From Saccharibacillus nicotianae (GTDB lineage Bacteria; Bacillota; Bacilli; Paenibacillales; Paenibacillaceae): 64,000 nt of DNA. Location of the stretch: contig NZ_JBHUGF010000011.1 in assembly GCF_042681745.1 (NCBI RefSeq), forward strand, positions 620,001 to 684,000, written 5' to 3'. Positions 44,489 to 52,836 of this stretch are shown piece after piece. Below the pieces are notes generated by a model. That model worked only from the letters and a program-made list of their open reading frames with translations, ran no database searches and was not told where the DNA came from. Numbering within the stretch: the first letter of the stretch is position 1; each line of letters starts with the position of its first letter. Made by a program: the position numbers and the translations under genes.

Positions 44489-44819
44489 TAATTTGTCTAT
44501 AAAAATGGCTTATGCTATTATAGGTAAGTTCGTTTTGAATATATACTAGAGATTCACATATTTGAGAATGATTGTGTAGTAACAGATGTTAGGTCTTTAG
44601 GCGTATCTTTTCTATTTTTATTTCAGTAACATTTATTGATTTGCTGAGAAAAATGCTTCAAAAATGCAGTTATTTTCTGAAATAACACCAATATGACAAG
44701 AAAATGCTGATTTTTGTAAATTTGGGACTAGATTCTTTAACGCTGTGCAAGTATTATAGAATAGTCCGTATAAAAGGATGATTAATGAGTAAGCAATAAA
44801 GGAGGGAGCTATTTCAAAA
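44489..44819 (+). promoter_or_regulatory. Promoter and long leader before the DUF1146 gene
   Basis: TTGTCT (44493-44498), 17-bp spacer, TATTAT (44516-44521), also with TG-n before the -10. It would give a leader of nearly 290 nt. In the leader a perfect 7-bp hairpin GTTATTT-TCTG-AAATAAC (44669-44686) and repeated AAAATGC words (for example 44650-44655 and 44702-44707) are visible, but no known riboswitch. Confidence 0.5.
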
Positions 44820-45068
44820 ATGAGTACGGTAGATACAGTGTCCGCTGTCGGTGTGAACGGTTTACTATCCATATTCATATCGCTCCTTTGTATTGGTCTG
44901 TCCTGGTGGGCATTACAAAATTTAAAACTTGATCTACTGATTCGTTATCCCAAAAGTGCTGCCGGCAAATTGCTCCATTTGTTATTGTCGATTGTACTCG
45001 GGCATTTCGTATCCAACTTCCTGCTGGATTATATCCGCTGGACACAGTCTATCCGATTTATGTTTTGA
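44820..45068 (+). CDS. DUF1146 family membrane protein
   Basis: 82-aa protein with two membrane helices (LLSIFISLLCIGLSWWAL and LLHLLLSIVLGHFVSNFLL) and the RYPKSAAGKLL segment between them. It matches the DUF1146/YwzB family that lies between the atp operon and murA in Bacillales. Function unknown. GGAGGGAG stands about 13 bases before the ATG, a little far. The ywmB gene that usually follows is absent. Confidence 0.75.
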   Translation: MSTVDTVSAVGVNGLLSIFISLLCIGLSWWALQNLKLDLLIRYPKSAAGKLLHLLLSIVLGHFVSNFLLDYIRWTQSIRFMF

Positions 45069-45316
45069 ATGTGAACAGTGTGGTTATAAGTGTGTTAGAC
45101 TATTTTTTTTGAAACCAAACAGTTGTATGATTCTCACCTACTACATTAAAAACTAAAATTTATGCAATAGGGTATTGTACAATCACACGAATCTGAAAGA
45201 TGAATTAGACTAAATAACAGACAGATACAATCGTCTGTATGCAACTATGTTCAGCTTGATCTGATTCGTCATTGTGTAATGCCGGATAAGCAAAATGACG
45301 CGCGGAGGGAACCCTA

Positions 45317-46687
45317 ATGAGCAAATTTATCGTCCGCGGTGGCAAGCGATTAACAGGAAGTGTTAAAGTTAGCGGAGCTAAGAATTCTGTTCTTCCAATT
45401 ATTGCTGCCTCACTACTTGGAGAAAATGGTGTAAGTGTTATTCATGACGCACCTTCTCTTGACGATGTAATGACGATTAGTAAGGTATTAGAATCGCTAG
45501 GAGCGGTTGTTACATACCAAGATGAGACTATTCAGGTCAATGCAGAAGAATTAACTTCTTGTGAAGCACCGTATGAATGGGTAAGCAAAATGCGTGCCTC
45601 TTTCTTGGTTATGGGTCCATTGTTGACTCGCTTGGGTAAAACTCGTATTTCTTTACCAGGCGGTTGCGCGATTGGTACACGACCTATTGATCAGCATCTT
45701 AAAGGCTTTGAAGCTATGGGTGCAGAGATTAATTTGGGGCAAGGCTACATCGAAGCAAAATGTGATGGTAGACTTCGTGGAGCGAAGATTTATCTTGACG
45801 TAGCTAGCGTAGGCGCTACTGAAAACATTATGATGGCAGCTACTCTTGCAGAAGGTACTACAACGATTGAGAATGCAGCTAAAGAACCTGAAATTGTAGA
45901 CTTGGCTAACTACCTTAACAGTATGGGTGCTATTGTTCGCGGAGCAGGTACAGGTGTTATTCGTATTGAAGGTGTAGAATCTCTTAACGGTACAGAACAC
46001 ACAGTTATACCTGATCGTATTGAGGCAGGTACATATATGGTTGCCGCAGCTATCACTGGTGGTAACGTGTACGTGGAAGGTGCTATCGCTGATCATTTGG
46101 GTCCTGTTATTTCTAAAATGGAAGAGATGGGTATTACAATCATTCCAGACGAAAATGGAGTGCAGGTTATTGCAGATAAGCTACTTCGTGCTGTCGACTT
46201 AAAAACTTTACCTTACCCTGGTTTCCCTACAGATATGCAAGCACAGATGATGGCTTTAATGCTTGCTTCTGAAGGAACCAGTATTATTAGTGAAACTGTA
46301 TTTGAAAATCGCTTTATGCATGTCGATGAGTTCAACCTGATGAACGCGGGGATTCGTATTGAAGGTAGAACATCGATCGTGACAGGCGGAGCAAGTCTGG
46401 TGGGCGCGAAAGTATGCTCAACTGATTTGCGCGCAGGAGCTGCATTGATTTGTGCAGGGTTGATCTCTGAAGGAACAACAGAAGTGAGCGGAACGCACCA
46501 TATCGATCGTGGATATGTGCATTTGGCTGAAAAGTTGTCTGGATTGGGAGCAGATATTTGGCGCTTGGAAGAAGCAGAACCTTCTCAAGAACCTACACCT
46601 GCGGTAGAAGAACAAATGGCTGCTTTTTCTGACAAAAACGAAAAAGTAAACACAGCTACTTTGAATGTTCAACCAACACTTGCTTAA
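45317..46687 (+). CDS. murA: UDP-N-acetylglucosamine 1-carboxyvinyltransferase
   Basis: First committed step of peptidoglycan synthesis: adds enolpyruvate from PEP to UDP-GlcNAc; the target of fosfomycin. 456 aa. N-terminal SGAKNSVLPIIAASLL and catalytic cysteine in PGGCAIGTRPIDQH near residue 115. The last 35 or so residues (EEAEPSQEPTPAVEEQ and on) form an acidic, Pro-rich tail beyond the enzyme fold. CGGAGGGA precedes the ATG. Followed by a terminator and not by spoIID. Confidence 0.95.
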   Translation: MSKFIVRGGKRLTGSVKVSGAKNSVLPIIAASLLGENGVSVIHDAPSLDDVMTISKVLESLGAVVTYQDETIQVNAEELTSCEAPYEWVSKMRASFLVMGPLLTRLGKTRISLPGGCAIGTRPIDQHLKGFEAMGAEINLGQGYIEAKCDGRLRGAKIYLDVASVGATENIMMAATLAEGTTTIENAAKEPEIVDLANYLNSMGAIVRGAGTGVIRIEGVESLNGTEHTVIPDRIEAGTYMVAAAITGGNVYVEGAIADHLGPVISKMEEMGITIIPDENGVQVIADKLLRAVDLKTLPYPGFPTDMQAQMMALMLASEGTSIISETVFENRFMHVDEFNLMNAGIRIEGRTSIVTGGASLVGAKVCSTDLRAGAALICAGLISEGTTEVSGTHHIDRGYVHLAEKLSGLGADIWRLEEAEPSQEPTPAVEEQMAAFSDKNEKVNTATLNVQPTLA

Positions 46688-47063
46688 AAAAAAGTATATG
46701 AATTTAATGTATCTATAGGCGAACATTAGATCGCTTTTGATATCGTAATTCACGTATATTAAAGAGTCAGACTGATCATAGTCTGGCTCTTTTGTTATAT
46801 ATGACAGTTTCTTTTCCAAAAATGACGAACAATGGCGTTGAATACCCTTGGTAATTATGCTAATTTTAATAAGTCAGCCTTTTGCATTCATTTTATAGTG
46901 GGCCCATATACATAATTTTTTCGCTGAACTGATCGTTGCCGGAGAACGTTGATTCGTTAACATTTCAAACATAACCAGTGAATAGGCTCTCAGATGATGT
47001 AAAAGTATAAAATAACGGACGGTGCTTTGTTACCGGAAATACGAACTTTTGGAGGCTCTTGAT
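46688..47063 (+). terminator. Gap with murA terminator
   Basis: The terminator is AAAGAGTCAGACT (46761-46773) pairing with AGTCTGGCTCTTT (46780-46792), then TTG TTAT. The rest of this 376-bp gap has no coding region; weak promoter-like boxes (TATAAA near 47007) could serve mbl. The spoIID, spoIIQ and spoIIID genes expected here are not present, nor any recognisable remnant. Confidence 0.75.
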
Positions 47064-48062
47064 ATGTTCAGCAAGGATATTGGAATCGATTTAGGTACAG
47101 CAAATGTTTTGATTCATGTAAAAGGAAAAGGTGTCGTGTTAGACGAACCTTCAGTAGTCGCTATAGAAACAACAACCAAACGTGTACTTGCTGTCGGTGA
47201 AGAAGCAAGACGTATGATCGGTCGGGCACCGGAAAATATTGTTGTTATTCGTCCGCTTCGTGATGGAGTTATCGCAGATTTTGAAGTAACAGAAACAATG
47301 CTCAAACACTTTATCAACAAAGTAGGCGCTCGTAGCTGGTATAGCCATCCTCGTATTCTGATTTGTGCACCGACGAATATTACTTCTGTGGAGCAAAAGT
47401 CGATTCGTGAAGCAGCAGAACGTAGCGGTGCTAAAGAAGTATTTTTAGAAGCAGAGCCTAAAGCAGCAGCCATCGGAGCAGGTATGAATATTTTTGAACC
47501 AAGTGGTAATATGGTTATTGATATCGGTGGAGGGACAACAGATATCGCTGTATTATCGATGGGTGATATTGTAACTTCAGCATCACTAAAAGTTGCTGGA
47601 GATAAATTCGATGAATCTATAATCAGACATATCAAAAATAAATATAAATTGCTGATCGGTGAACGTACAGCAGAAGATATCAAAATCAATATTGCAACCG
47701 TACGTCCGGGTGGTATGCAAAGAGAAATGGATATTCGCGGTCGTGATATCGTGAGTGGATTGCCTAAAACGATCACTATTTCGTCAGGTGAAGTACAAGA
47801 AGCACTATCCGATACGATTTTATCAATTGTAGCAGCAGCCAAAACGGTTTTGGAACAGACTCCTCCAGAATTATCCGCAGATATTATTGATCGTGGTGTT
47901 ATTTTGACAGGTGGCGGAGCGATGTTAGACGGGTTAGAAGAATTATTATCTCAAGAATTGCATGTTCCTGTACTGGTTGCAGAAGATCCTATGCACTGTG
48001 TTGTTAAAGGAACAGGAATTATGTTAAATAATTTGGACAAAGTCTCTAAAAAAAAGTTCTAG
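47064..48062 (+). CDS. mbl: MreB-family rod-shape protein Mbl
   Basis: Actin-like protein, 332 aa, forming membrane-bound filaments that guide the elongation machinery. Phosphate-1 motif KDIGIDLGTANVLIHVKGKG, phosphate-2 VIDIGGGTTDIAVLS and adenosine motif ILTGGGAMLDGLEELL. Assigned as Mbl rather than MreB from its position before flhO-flhP, as in B. subtilis. TTGGAGG before the ATG at 47064; the upstream open frame to 47022 is not used. In sporeformers spoIIID immediately precedes it. Confidence 0.93.
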   Translation: MFSKDIGIDLGTANVLIHVKGKGVVLDEPSVVAIETTTKRVLAVGEEARRMIGRAPENIVVIRPLRDGVIADFEVTETMLKHFINKVGARSWYSHPRILICAPTNITSVEQKSIREAAERSGAKEVFLEAEPKAAAIGAGMNIFEPSGNMVIDIGGGTTDIAVLSMGDIVTSASLKVAGDKFDESIIRHIKNKYKLLIGERTAEDIKINIATVRPGGMQREMDIRGRDIVSGLPKTITISSGEVQEALSDTILSIVAAAKTVLEQTPPELSADIIDRGVILTGGGAMLDGLEELLSQELHVPVLVAEDPMHCVVKGTGIMLNNLDKVSKKKF

Positions 48063-48074
48063 TCTAACCGATAT
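48047..48074 (+). promoter_or_regulatory. Candidate sigma-D (flagellar) promoter
   Basis: TAAA (48047-48050), 16-bp spacer, ACCGATAT (48067-48074), close to the SigD consensus TAAA-N15-GCCGATAT. It overlaps the mbl stop codon and points at flhO. Confidence 0.6.
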
Positions 48075-48161
48075 AAGTAATAGAATGTAATGATGAGACG
48101 GAAACTTGGATATATACAATCAGAATCACCCATATATTGAACACGAAAGGAGTGTCCGGTA

Positions 48162-49043
48162 ATGTTAAGAGGTCTGTATACGGCTGCTTCAGGTATGATT
48201 ACTCAGCAACGTCGCCATGATACCGTGACGCAAAATATAGCAAACGTAAATACCCCTGGATACAAGCAAGTAGAGAGTATTGAACGTTCTTTTCCAGAAA
48301 TGTTGATCTCGCTGAATAATGGAGATCAAGGATCAAGCAACCAAAATATTGGTCGTTTGAATACAGGCGTACTGGCAGAAGAAAGTATCTCTATGAATGT
48401 ACAAGGGGATATGCGTCAGACGAATTCTGCGGATGACTTTGCTTTGGTGTCAGAGATTAATCTGGCAGACCCGACAACCCGGCAAAACATTCCTTTCGAT
48501 GCTTCAGGTAAATATGTAGCAGAAAACGGTACCGTAACGTATCGCCCGCAAGCTTTTTTTACAGCGAAAAGTAAGAGCGGTGAAACAGGTTATACTCGTG
48601 ATGGTAATTTTCAATTGAATGCAGCAGGACAATTATTAACATCTACAGGTAATCAGGTATTAGGTGCAACAGGTAATCCAATTACACTACGTGGTTCGAT
48701 CGATGATTATAATTTTGATTCAAGAGGAAATATTACAACCAAACTCAATGGCGCTACAGTAGGACGATTAGGTATTTCTGTAGTGAATCTACCAGGTCAG
48801 ATGACTCGTGCAGGTGATGGACTGTTTCGCGTAACCGATCCGGCTACAGCAGGGGTTAGACAATTACAAGCAGGCGATAATGTAGAAGTTCGTCAAGGTT
48901 ACTTGGAAGGTTCTACAGTAGATGCAGCCGCTTCAATGGTTGATTTAACAGCAGCACTTCGTGCTTATGAAGCCAATCAGAAGATTGTACAATTTTATGA
49001 TAAAAGCTTAGACAAAACAGTAAATGACGTAGGTCGTGTATAA
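48162..49043 (+). CDS. flhO: Flagellar hook-basal body protein FlhO
   Basis: Rod component of the FlgF/FlgG family, 293 aa. N-terminal rod signature MLRGLYTAASGMITQQRR...NIANVNTPGYKQ and C-terminal EGSTVDAAASMVDLTAALRAYEANQKI, both helices forming the coiled coil of axial proteins. No signal peptide; exported by the flagellar type III system. Paired with flhP, as in B. subtilis. Confidence 0.9.
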   Translation: MLRGLYTAASGMITQQRRHDTVTQNIANVNTPGYKQVESIERSFPEMLISLNNGDQGSSNQNIGRLNTGVLAEESISMNVQGDMRQTNSADDFALVSEINLADPTTRQNIPFDASGKYVAENGTVTYRPQAFFTAKSKSGETGYTRDGNFQLNAAGQLLTSTGNQVLGATGNPITLRGSIDDYNFDSRGNITTKLNGATVGRLGISVVNLPGQMTRAGDGLFRVTDPATAGVRQLQAGDNVEVRQGYLEGSTVDAAASMVDLTAALRAYEANQKIVQFYDKSLDKTVNDVGRV

Positions 49044-49079
49044 TATAGCAGTATAGATGGTTAGCAAAGGAGGAGAATA

Positions 49080-49904
49080 ATGAATAATTCGATGATCAGT
49101 GCAATGGTAGCGATGAGCGGTATCCAGCAAAAACTGGGTGTAGTATCTGATAACATTGCCAATGCCGATACTGTTGGATATAAAGGGAAGCAAGCTACAT
49201 TTGAAGATGTATTTACGGCTGTCAAACAGCAACCAGGTGCAGCATCTGCTTTGCCAGGTCGTGTAACAGGCTCAGGGTACAATCTTGGATTTGGTGCTCG
49301 TATGAGCGATGTGACACTGAATACAGCTCAAGGTGAAATGCAGACGACTAATAATCCAACCGATTTGGCTATTCAAGGTGACGGTATGTTTGCAGTGAGT
49401 GCCGATGGTAAGCAAGGTTGGACACGCGAAGGTTCTTTCCACTTCGTACCGTCAGCAACTGACCCGACTAAAGCATTTATGGCAACCGATCAAGGCTATT
49501 TACTTATGGGGAAAAATGCTAGAGGTGTATCTGCTCCTTTAGAAGTTCCAGCCAAAACGAATATCCAGATCGATGACAAAGGTATTGTTCGTTCTACAGA
49601 TGCCGCAGGCAAAATTACAGTCCTTCCACAAACGGTTCAGGTTGATCGTGTGATTCATCCAGAAGGTCTTACACAAATGGATGGCAACTTATTCATGTTA
49701 CCTACCGGAGCGAACTTGAATGATGTTGTAGGAACAATGTCACCAACGACTCAAATCCGTCAGGGATTTTTGGAAGGTTCTAATGTAGATTTGAGTGCCG
49801 AAATGTCTGAATTGATTACAGTGCAACGTGCATATCAGCTGGCAGCACGTACATTATCTTCTAGTGACAATATGATGAGTATTACCAATAGTATTCGTGG
49901 CTAG
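49080..49904 (+). CDS. flhP: Flagellar hook-basal body protein FlhP
   Basis: Second FlgG-family rod protein, 274 aa. N-terminal ISAMVAMSGIQQKLGVVSDNIANADTVGYKG and C-terminal EGSNVDLSAEMSELITVQRAYQ motifs. AAGGAGGAG precedes the ATG. Its stop overlaps the start of the next gene. Expected to form the distal rod together with FlhO. Confidence 0.9.
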   Translation: MNNSMISAMVAMSGIQQKLGVVSDNIANADTVGYKGKQATFEDVFTAVKQQPGAASALPGRVTGSGYNLGFGARMSDVTLNTAQGEMQTTNNPTDLAIQGDGMFAVSADGKQGWTREGSFHFVPSATDPTKAFMATDQGYLLMGKNARGVSAPLEVPAKTNIQIDDKGIVRSTDAAGKITVLPQTVQVDRVIHPEGLTQMDGNLFMLPTGANLNDVVGTMSPTTQIRQGFLEGSNVDLSAEMSELITVQRAYQLAARTLSSSDNMMSITNSIRG

Positions 49905-50199
49905 TAGACGTGCAGCCGTACAAGAAGCGGCTAAAGCTCAAAGGAAAGCAACTCCTAACAAAAAAATTGTGAGAAAACCTGCTGCACCTGAGAGAAAAGA
50001 GCCGGAGAAGAAGCCAGCTACTCCATCTTCTTCGGCAGGGATCAAAACGCTACGTGTACTGTTAGTAATTGTTGGATTTGTTGTAGCTTTGCTAGCAGGC
50101 TTAACAGTAGGTTATGCTATGATTGGCAAACAGAATATATCGGATGTATTATATCCAGAGACATGGGCACATATTTTTCAACTTGTTTTTGCACCATGA
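49897..50199 (+). CDS. EpuA-type small membrane protein
   Basis: 100-aa protein: a basic, Lys/Pro/Glu-rich N-terminal 45 residues, one membrane helix (LRVLLVIVGFVVALLAGL) and a short C-terminal amphipathic part (VLYPETWAHIFQLVF). It fits the EpuA family, often labelled DNA-directed RNA polymerase subunit beta in databases, though no polymerase role is visible here. GTG start overlapping the flhP stop by 8 nt, without a clear ribosome binding site, so translation is probably coupled. Confidence 0.7.
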   Translation: MASRRAAVQEAAKAQRKATPNKKIVRKPAAPERKEPEKKPATPSSSAGIKTLRVLLVIVGFVVALLAGLTVGYAMIGKQNISDVLYPETWAHIFQLVFAP

Positions 50200-50208
50200 C
50201 TTTTAAAG

Positions 50209-50236
50209 GCTCCTGCTTATGCAGGAGTTTTATTTT
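50209..50236 (+). terminator. Terminator after the flagellar operon
   Basis: CTCCTGC (50210-50216), loop TTAT, GCAGGAG (50221-50227), then TTTTATTTTT. Confidence 0.85.
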
Positions 50237-50419
50237 TGTTGTCGAAACCGTTATAATGATGTGGAATGCTTAAAATGACTAAAAAATGCTTACATATTAT
50301 ATGGGACAATGCAGGTGAACGATTCGGATTCACACCATTGCGCATGCCATCTGAAGATGCGACGAGGTGTTGAAAGAAAAAGTGAACCTATACTGTTGAA
50401 AATGAGAGGGGTTTTGGTT

Positions 50420-50857
50420 GTGTTAGATGTACAACAAATTCAGGAGATTATACCGCATCGTCCTCCTTTTTTACTGGTAGATCGCATACTGGAATTGGAA
50501 GTTGGTAAACGTGCAGTAGGGATCAAAAATGTAACGATCAATGAACCTTTTTTTGTAGGTCATTTTCCGGGTTATCCTGTTATGCCGGGAGTACTGATTG
50601 TTGAAGCGTTAGCGCAAGTCGGTGCAGTAGCCATTTTGCAAATGGAAGCTAATCGTAATAAGTTAGCGATGTTTGCAGGAATTGATGGTGTTCGTTTCCG
50701 TGGACAAGTAGTACCCGGTGATACTCTTCAATTAGAAGTAGAAATTACCCGTATGAAAGCATCAATTGGTAAAGGTCAGGCTAAAGCTACAGTGAATGGT
50801 AACGTTGTTGCTGAAGGTGAAATTATGTTTGCACTGACTGATCCGAATAAAGCGTAA
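50420..50857 (+). CDS. fabZ: 3-hydroxyacyl-ACP dehydratase
   Basis: Dehydration step of type II fatty-acid synthesis, hot-dog fold, 145 aa. N-terminal IPHRPPFLLVDRI, catalytic histidine in VGHFPGYPVMPG and glutamate in VEALAQVG. GAGAGGGG is eight bases before the GTG at 50420, which gives the usual family length; an open frame reaching back to 50309 would add an unrelated tail. The upstream gap holds only a flagellar-operon terminator. Confidence 0.95.
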   Translation: MLDVQQIQEIIPHRPPFLLVDRILELEVGKRAVGIKNVTINEPFFVGHFPGYPVMPGVLIVEALAQVGAVAILQMEANRNKLAMFAGIDGVRFRGQVVPGDTLQLEVEITRMKASIGKGQAKATVNGNVVAEGEIMFALTDPNKA

Positions 50858-50921
50858 TAGTTCAGACAGAATATGAAATGATTTTAATGATTGATAAATT
50901 ATAGATGGAGAAGGGATGGAT

Positions 50922-52640
50922 ATGATGACAACACTTAGTGAACAAGCTCAACGTAATCTAGATCAATGGTTAAATGATGAATCGATCGATGCAGCAACCA
51001 AAGAGGAATTGCAAGGGCTCCAAGGACAAGATAAAGAACTAGAAGATCGCTTTTATCGTGATTTGGAGTTTGGTACAGGTGGACTACGTGGAGTTATTGG
51101 TGCAGGTAGTAATCGCATGAACTCTTATACAGTAGGTAGAGCTACACAAGGATTAGCAGAATATATTGTATCTGCTCATTCAGGAGAAGGTAAACCATCT
51201 GTTGTGATCGCTCATGATTCCCGTCACTTTTCACCAGAGTTCTCATTAGAAGCAGCTTTGGTACTTGCTGGAAATGGAATTGTAGCCAAACTATTTCCTT
51301 CGCTTCGTTCAACACCAGAACTTTCCTTTGCAGTTCGTAATCTGAAAGCAACCGGTGGTATTGTGATTACAGCAAGTCATAACCCGCCTGAATATAATGG
51401 ATACAAAGTATATAACAACAGCGGTGGACAATTGGTTCCTCATGAAGCAGAACAAGTGATTAGTAATATTCGCGAAGTTTCTTCTTTTGCAGCGATCAAA
51501 CGGATTAGCCGCGAAGAAGCAGAGCAACAAGGATTGCTAGTATGGTTAGGTAAAGAAGAAGATGAAGACTTTATCCAAGCCGTTACTGATATTAGTGTGA
51601 ATCGCGAATTGTTACAAGGTGAAGCCGGTAAAGCTTTGAAAATCGTCTATACCCCTTTACATGGAGCAGGTAATCTTCCAGTACGTGCAGGACTTGAGCG
51701 TCTTGGATTTACAAATGTTTCTATCGTGTCCGAGCAAGAAGCACCTGATGGCAACTTTACAACTGTGAAGTCTCCTAACCCTGAAGAACGCGAAGCTTTT
51801 ACACTAGCGATTAAGCTTGGTGAAGAAGTAGATGCTGATATTCTAATCGGTACAGATCCAGATAGTGACCGTATGGGTGCTGTTGTTAAAGACCCTGATG
51901 GTAAATACTTTGTTCTGACTGGTAATCAATCTGGAGCCATTATGATTCATTATTATTTGAGCCAGCTTCAAGAGCAAGGCAAACTTCCTTCTAACGGTGC
52001 AGTGATCAAAACGATCGTAACCAGTGAAATGGGAGCAGCGATTGCTGAACATTATGGAGCAACAGTATTCAACACATTGACTGGATTCAAATATATCGGT
52101 GAAAAAATGAATCAGTTTGAACAAAGTGGCGAGCATACGTATCTGTTCGGTTATGAAGAAAGTTATGGTTATTTAGCAGGCAACTATGCACGTGACAAAG
52201 ATGCAGTCGTTGCAGCATTGTTAATTAGTGAAGCAGCAGCTTATTACAAACAACAAGGTAAAACGCTATATGATGTATTACAAGAGTTGTATGAACAGTT
52301 TGGGCATTTCCAAGAAAGTTTGGAGTCGCGTACGCTTAAAGGAAAAGACGGAGTAGCACAGATTCAAGGTATTATGGAATCATGGCGTACAGAAAGCCCT
52401 GCTGAGATTGCAGGCGTGAAAGTAAGTGAAGCTTTAGATTACTCTAAAGGTCTAGACGGTCTTCCTAAAGAGAACGTTTTGAAATTTTTGTTGGAAGATG
52501 GATCATGGTTCTGCTTGCGTCCATCCGGTACAGAACCAAAAATCAAAGTATACTTTGCGGTTCGTGGTGATTCAGGCGCAGATGCAACAGATCGTATTCA
52601 AAAGTTAACGGCTGCTGTGATGCAACGTGTTGATGGTTAA
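50922..52640 (+). CDS. pgcA: Phosphoglucomutase / phosphomannomutase (PgcA type)
   Basis: Interconverts glucose-6-phosphate and glucose-1-phosphate; needed for UDP-glucose, glycolipid and wall-polymer synthesis. About 572 aa, typical of the alpha-D-phosphohexomutase family. Phosphoserine loop ITASHNPPEYNGYK near residue 146, Mg-binding GTDPDSDRMG near 306, sugar-binding GYEESYGY and C-terminal phosphate-binding RPSGTEPKIK. The GAAGGG ribosome binding site fits the ATG at 50922 (or 50925) better than the one at 50916. Confidence 0.93.
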   Translation: MMTTLSEQAQRNLDQWLNDESIDAATKEELQGLQGQDKELEDRFYRDLEFGTGGLRGVIGAGSNRMNSYTVGRATQGLAEYIVSAHSGEGKPSVVIAHDSRHFSPEFSLEAALVLAGNGIVAKLFPSLRSTPELSFAVRNLKATGGIVITASHNPPEYNGYKVYNNSGGQLVPHEAEQVISNIREVSSFAAIKRISREEAEQQGLLVWLGKEEDEDFIQAVTDISVNRELLQGEAGKALKIVYTPLHGAGNLPVRAGLERLGFTNVSIVSEQEAPDGNFTTVKSPNPEEREAFTLAIKLGEEVDADILIGTDPDSDRMGAVVKDPDGKYFVLTGNQSGAIMIHYYLSQLQEQGKLPSNGAVIKTIVTSEMGAAIAEHYGATVFNTLTGFKYIGEKMNQFEQSGEHTYLFGYEESYGYLAGNYARDKDAVVAALLISEAAAYYKQQGKTLYDVLQELYEQFGHFQESLESRTLKGKDGVAQIQGIMESWRTESPAEIAGVKVSEALDYSKGLDGLPKENVLKFLLEDGSWFCLRPSGTEPKIKVYFAVRGDSGADATDRIQKLTAAVMQRVDG

Positions 52641-52732
52641 TTTTAGATTTATTTTACGAAAATCGTAGATTGTCATCAATTTTTAGTAGGATAGACGCAA
52701 TAGGCAGTATATAATAGATCAGATGAATGAAG

Positions 52733-52768
52733 GGTTCCGCTGTGAAGCTTAGTCTTAGCAGCGGAACC
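52733..52768. terminator. Hairpin after pgcA
   Basis: GGTTCCGCTG (52733-52742) pairs perfectly with CAGCGGAACC (52759-52768). No T-run follows (ATTCGTTATG), so it may be a weak terminator or an RNA structure in the leader of the next gene; a TATAAT box lies just upstream at 52710-52715. Confidence 0.5.
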
Positions 52769-52836
52769 ATTCGTTATGTTCTTCTTTGGGCGACTGCTTG
52801 AGAATAATATAACGAACTTACTAAGGAGGTACTTGA

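Noticed and set aside
45653..46096. 147-codon open frame antisense to murA
   Set aside because: Fully inside murA, improbable composition (rich in Cys, Thr, Ser) and no ribosome binding site.
47114..47842. 242-codon open frame antisense to mbl
   Set aside because: It lies fully inside mbl, has no ribosome binding site and its composition is what the mbl codon pattern gives on the opposite strand.
50309..50419. N-terminal extension of fabZ
   Set aside because: Adds 37 residues unrelated to the family; the GTG at 50420 has a suitable ribosome binding site and gives the normal length.
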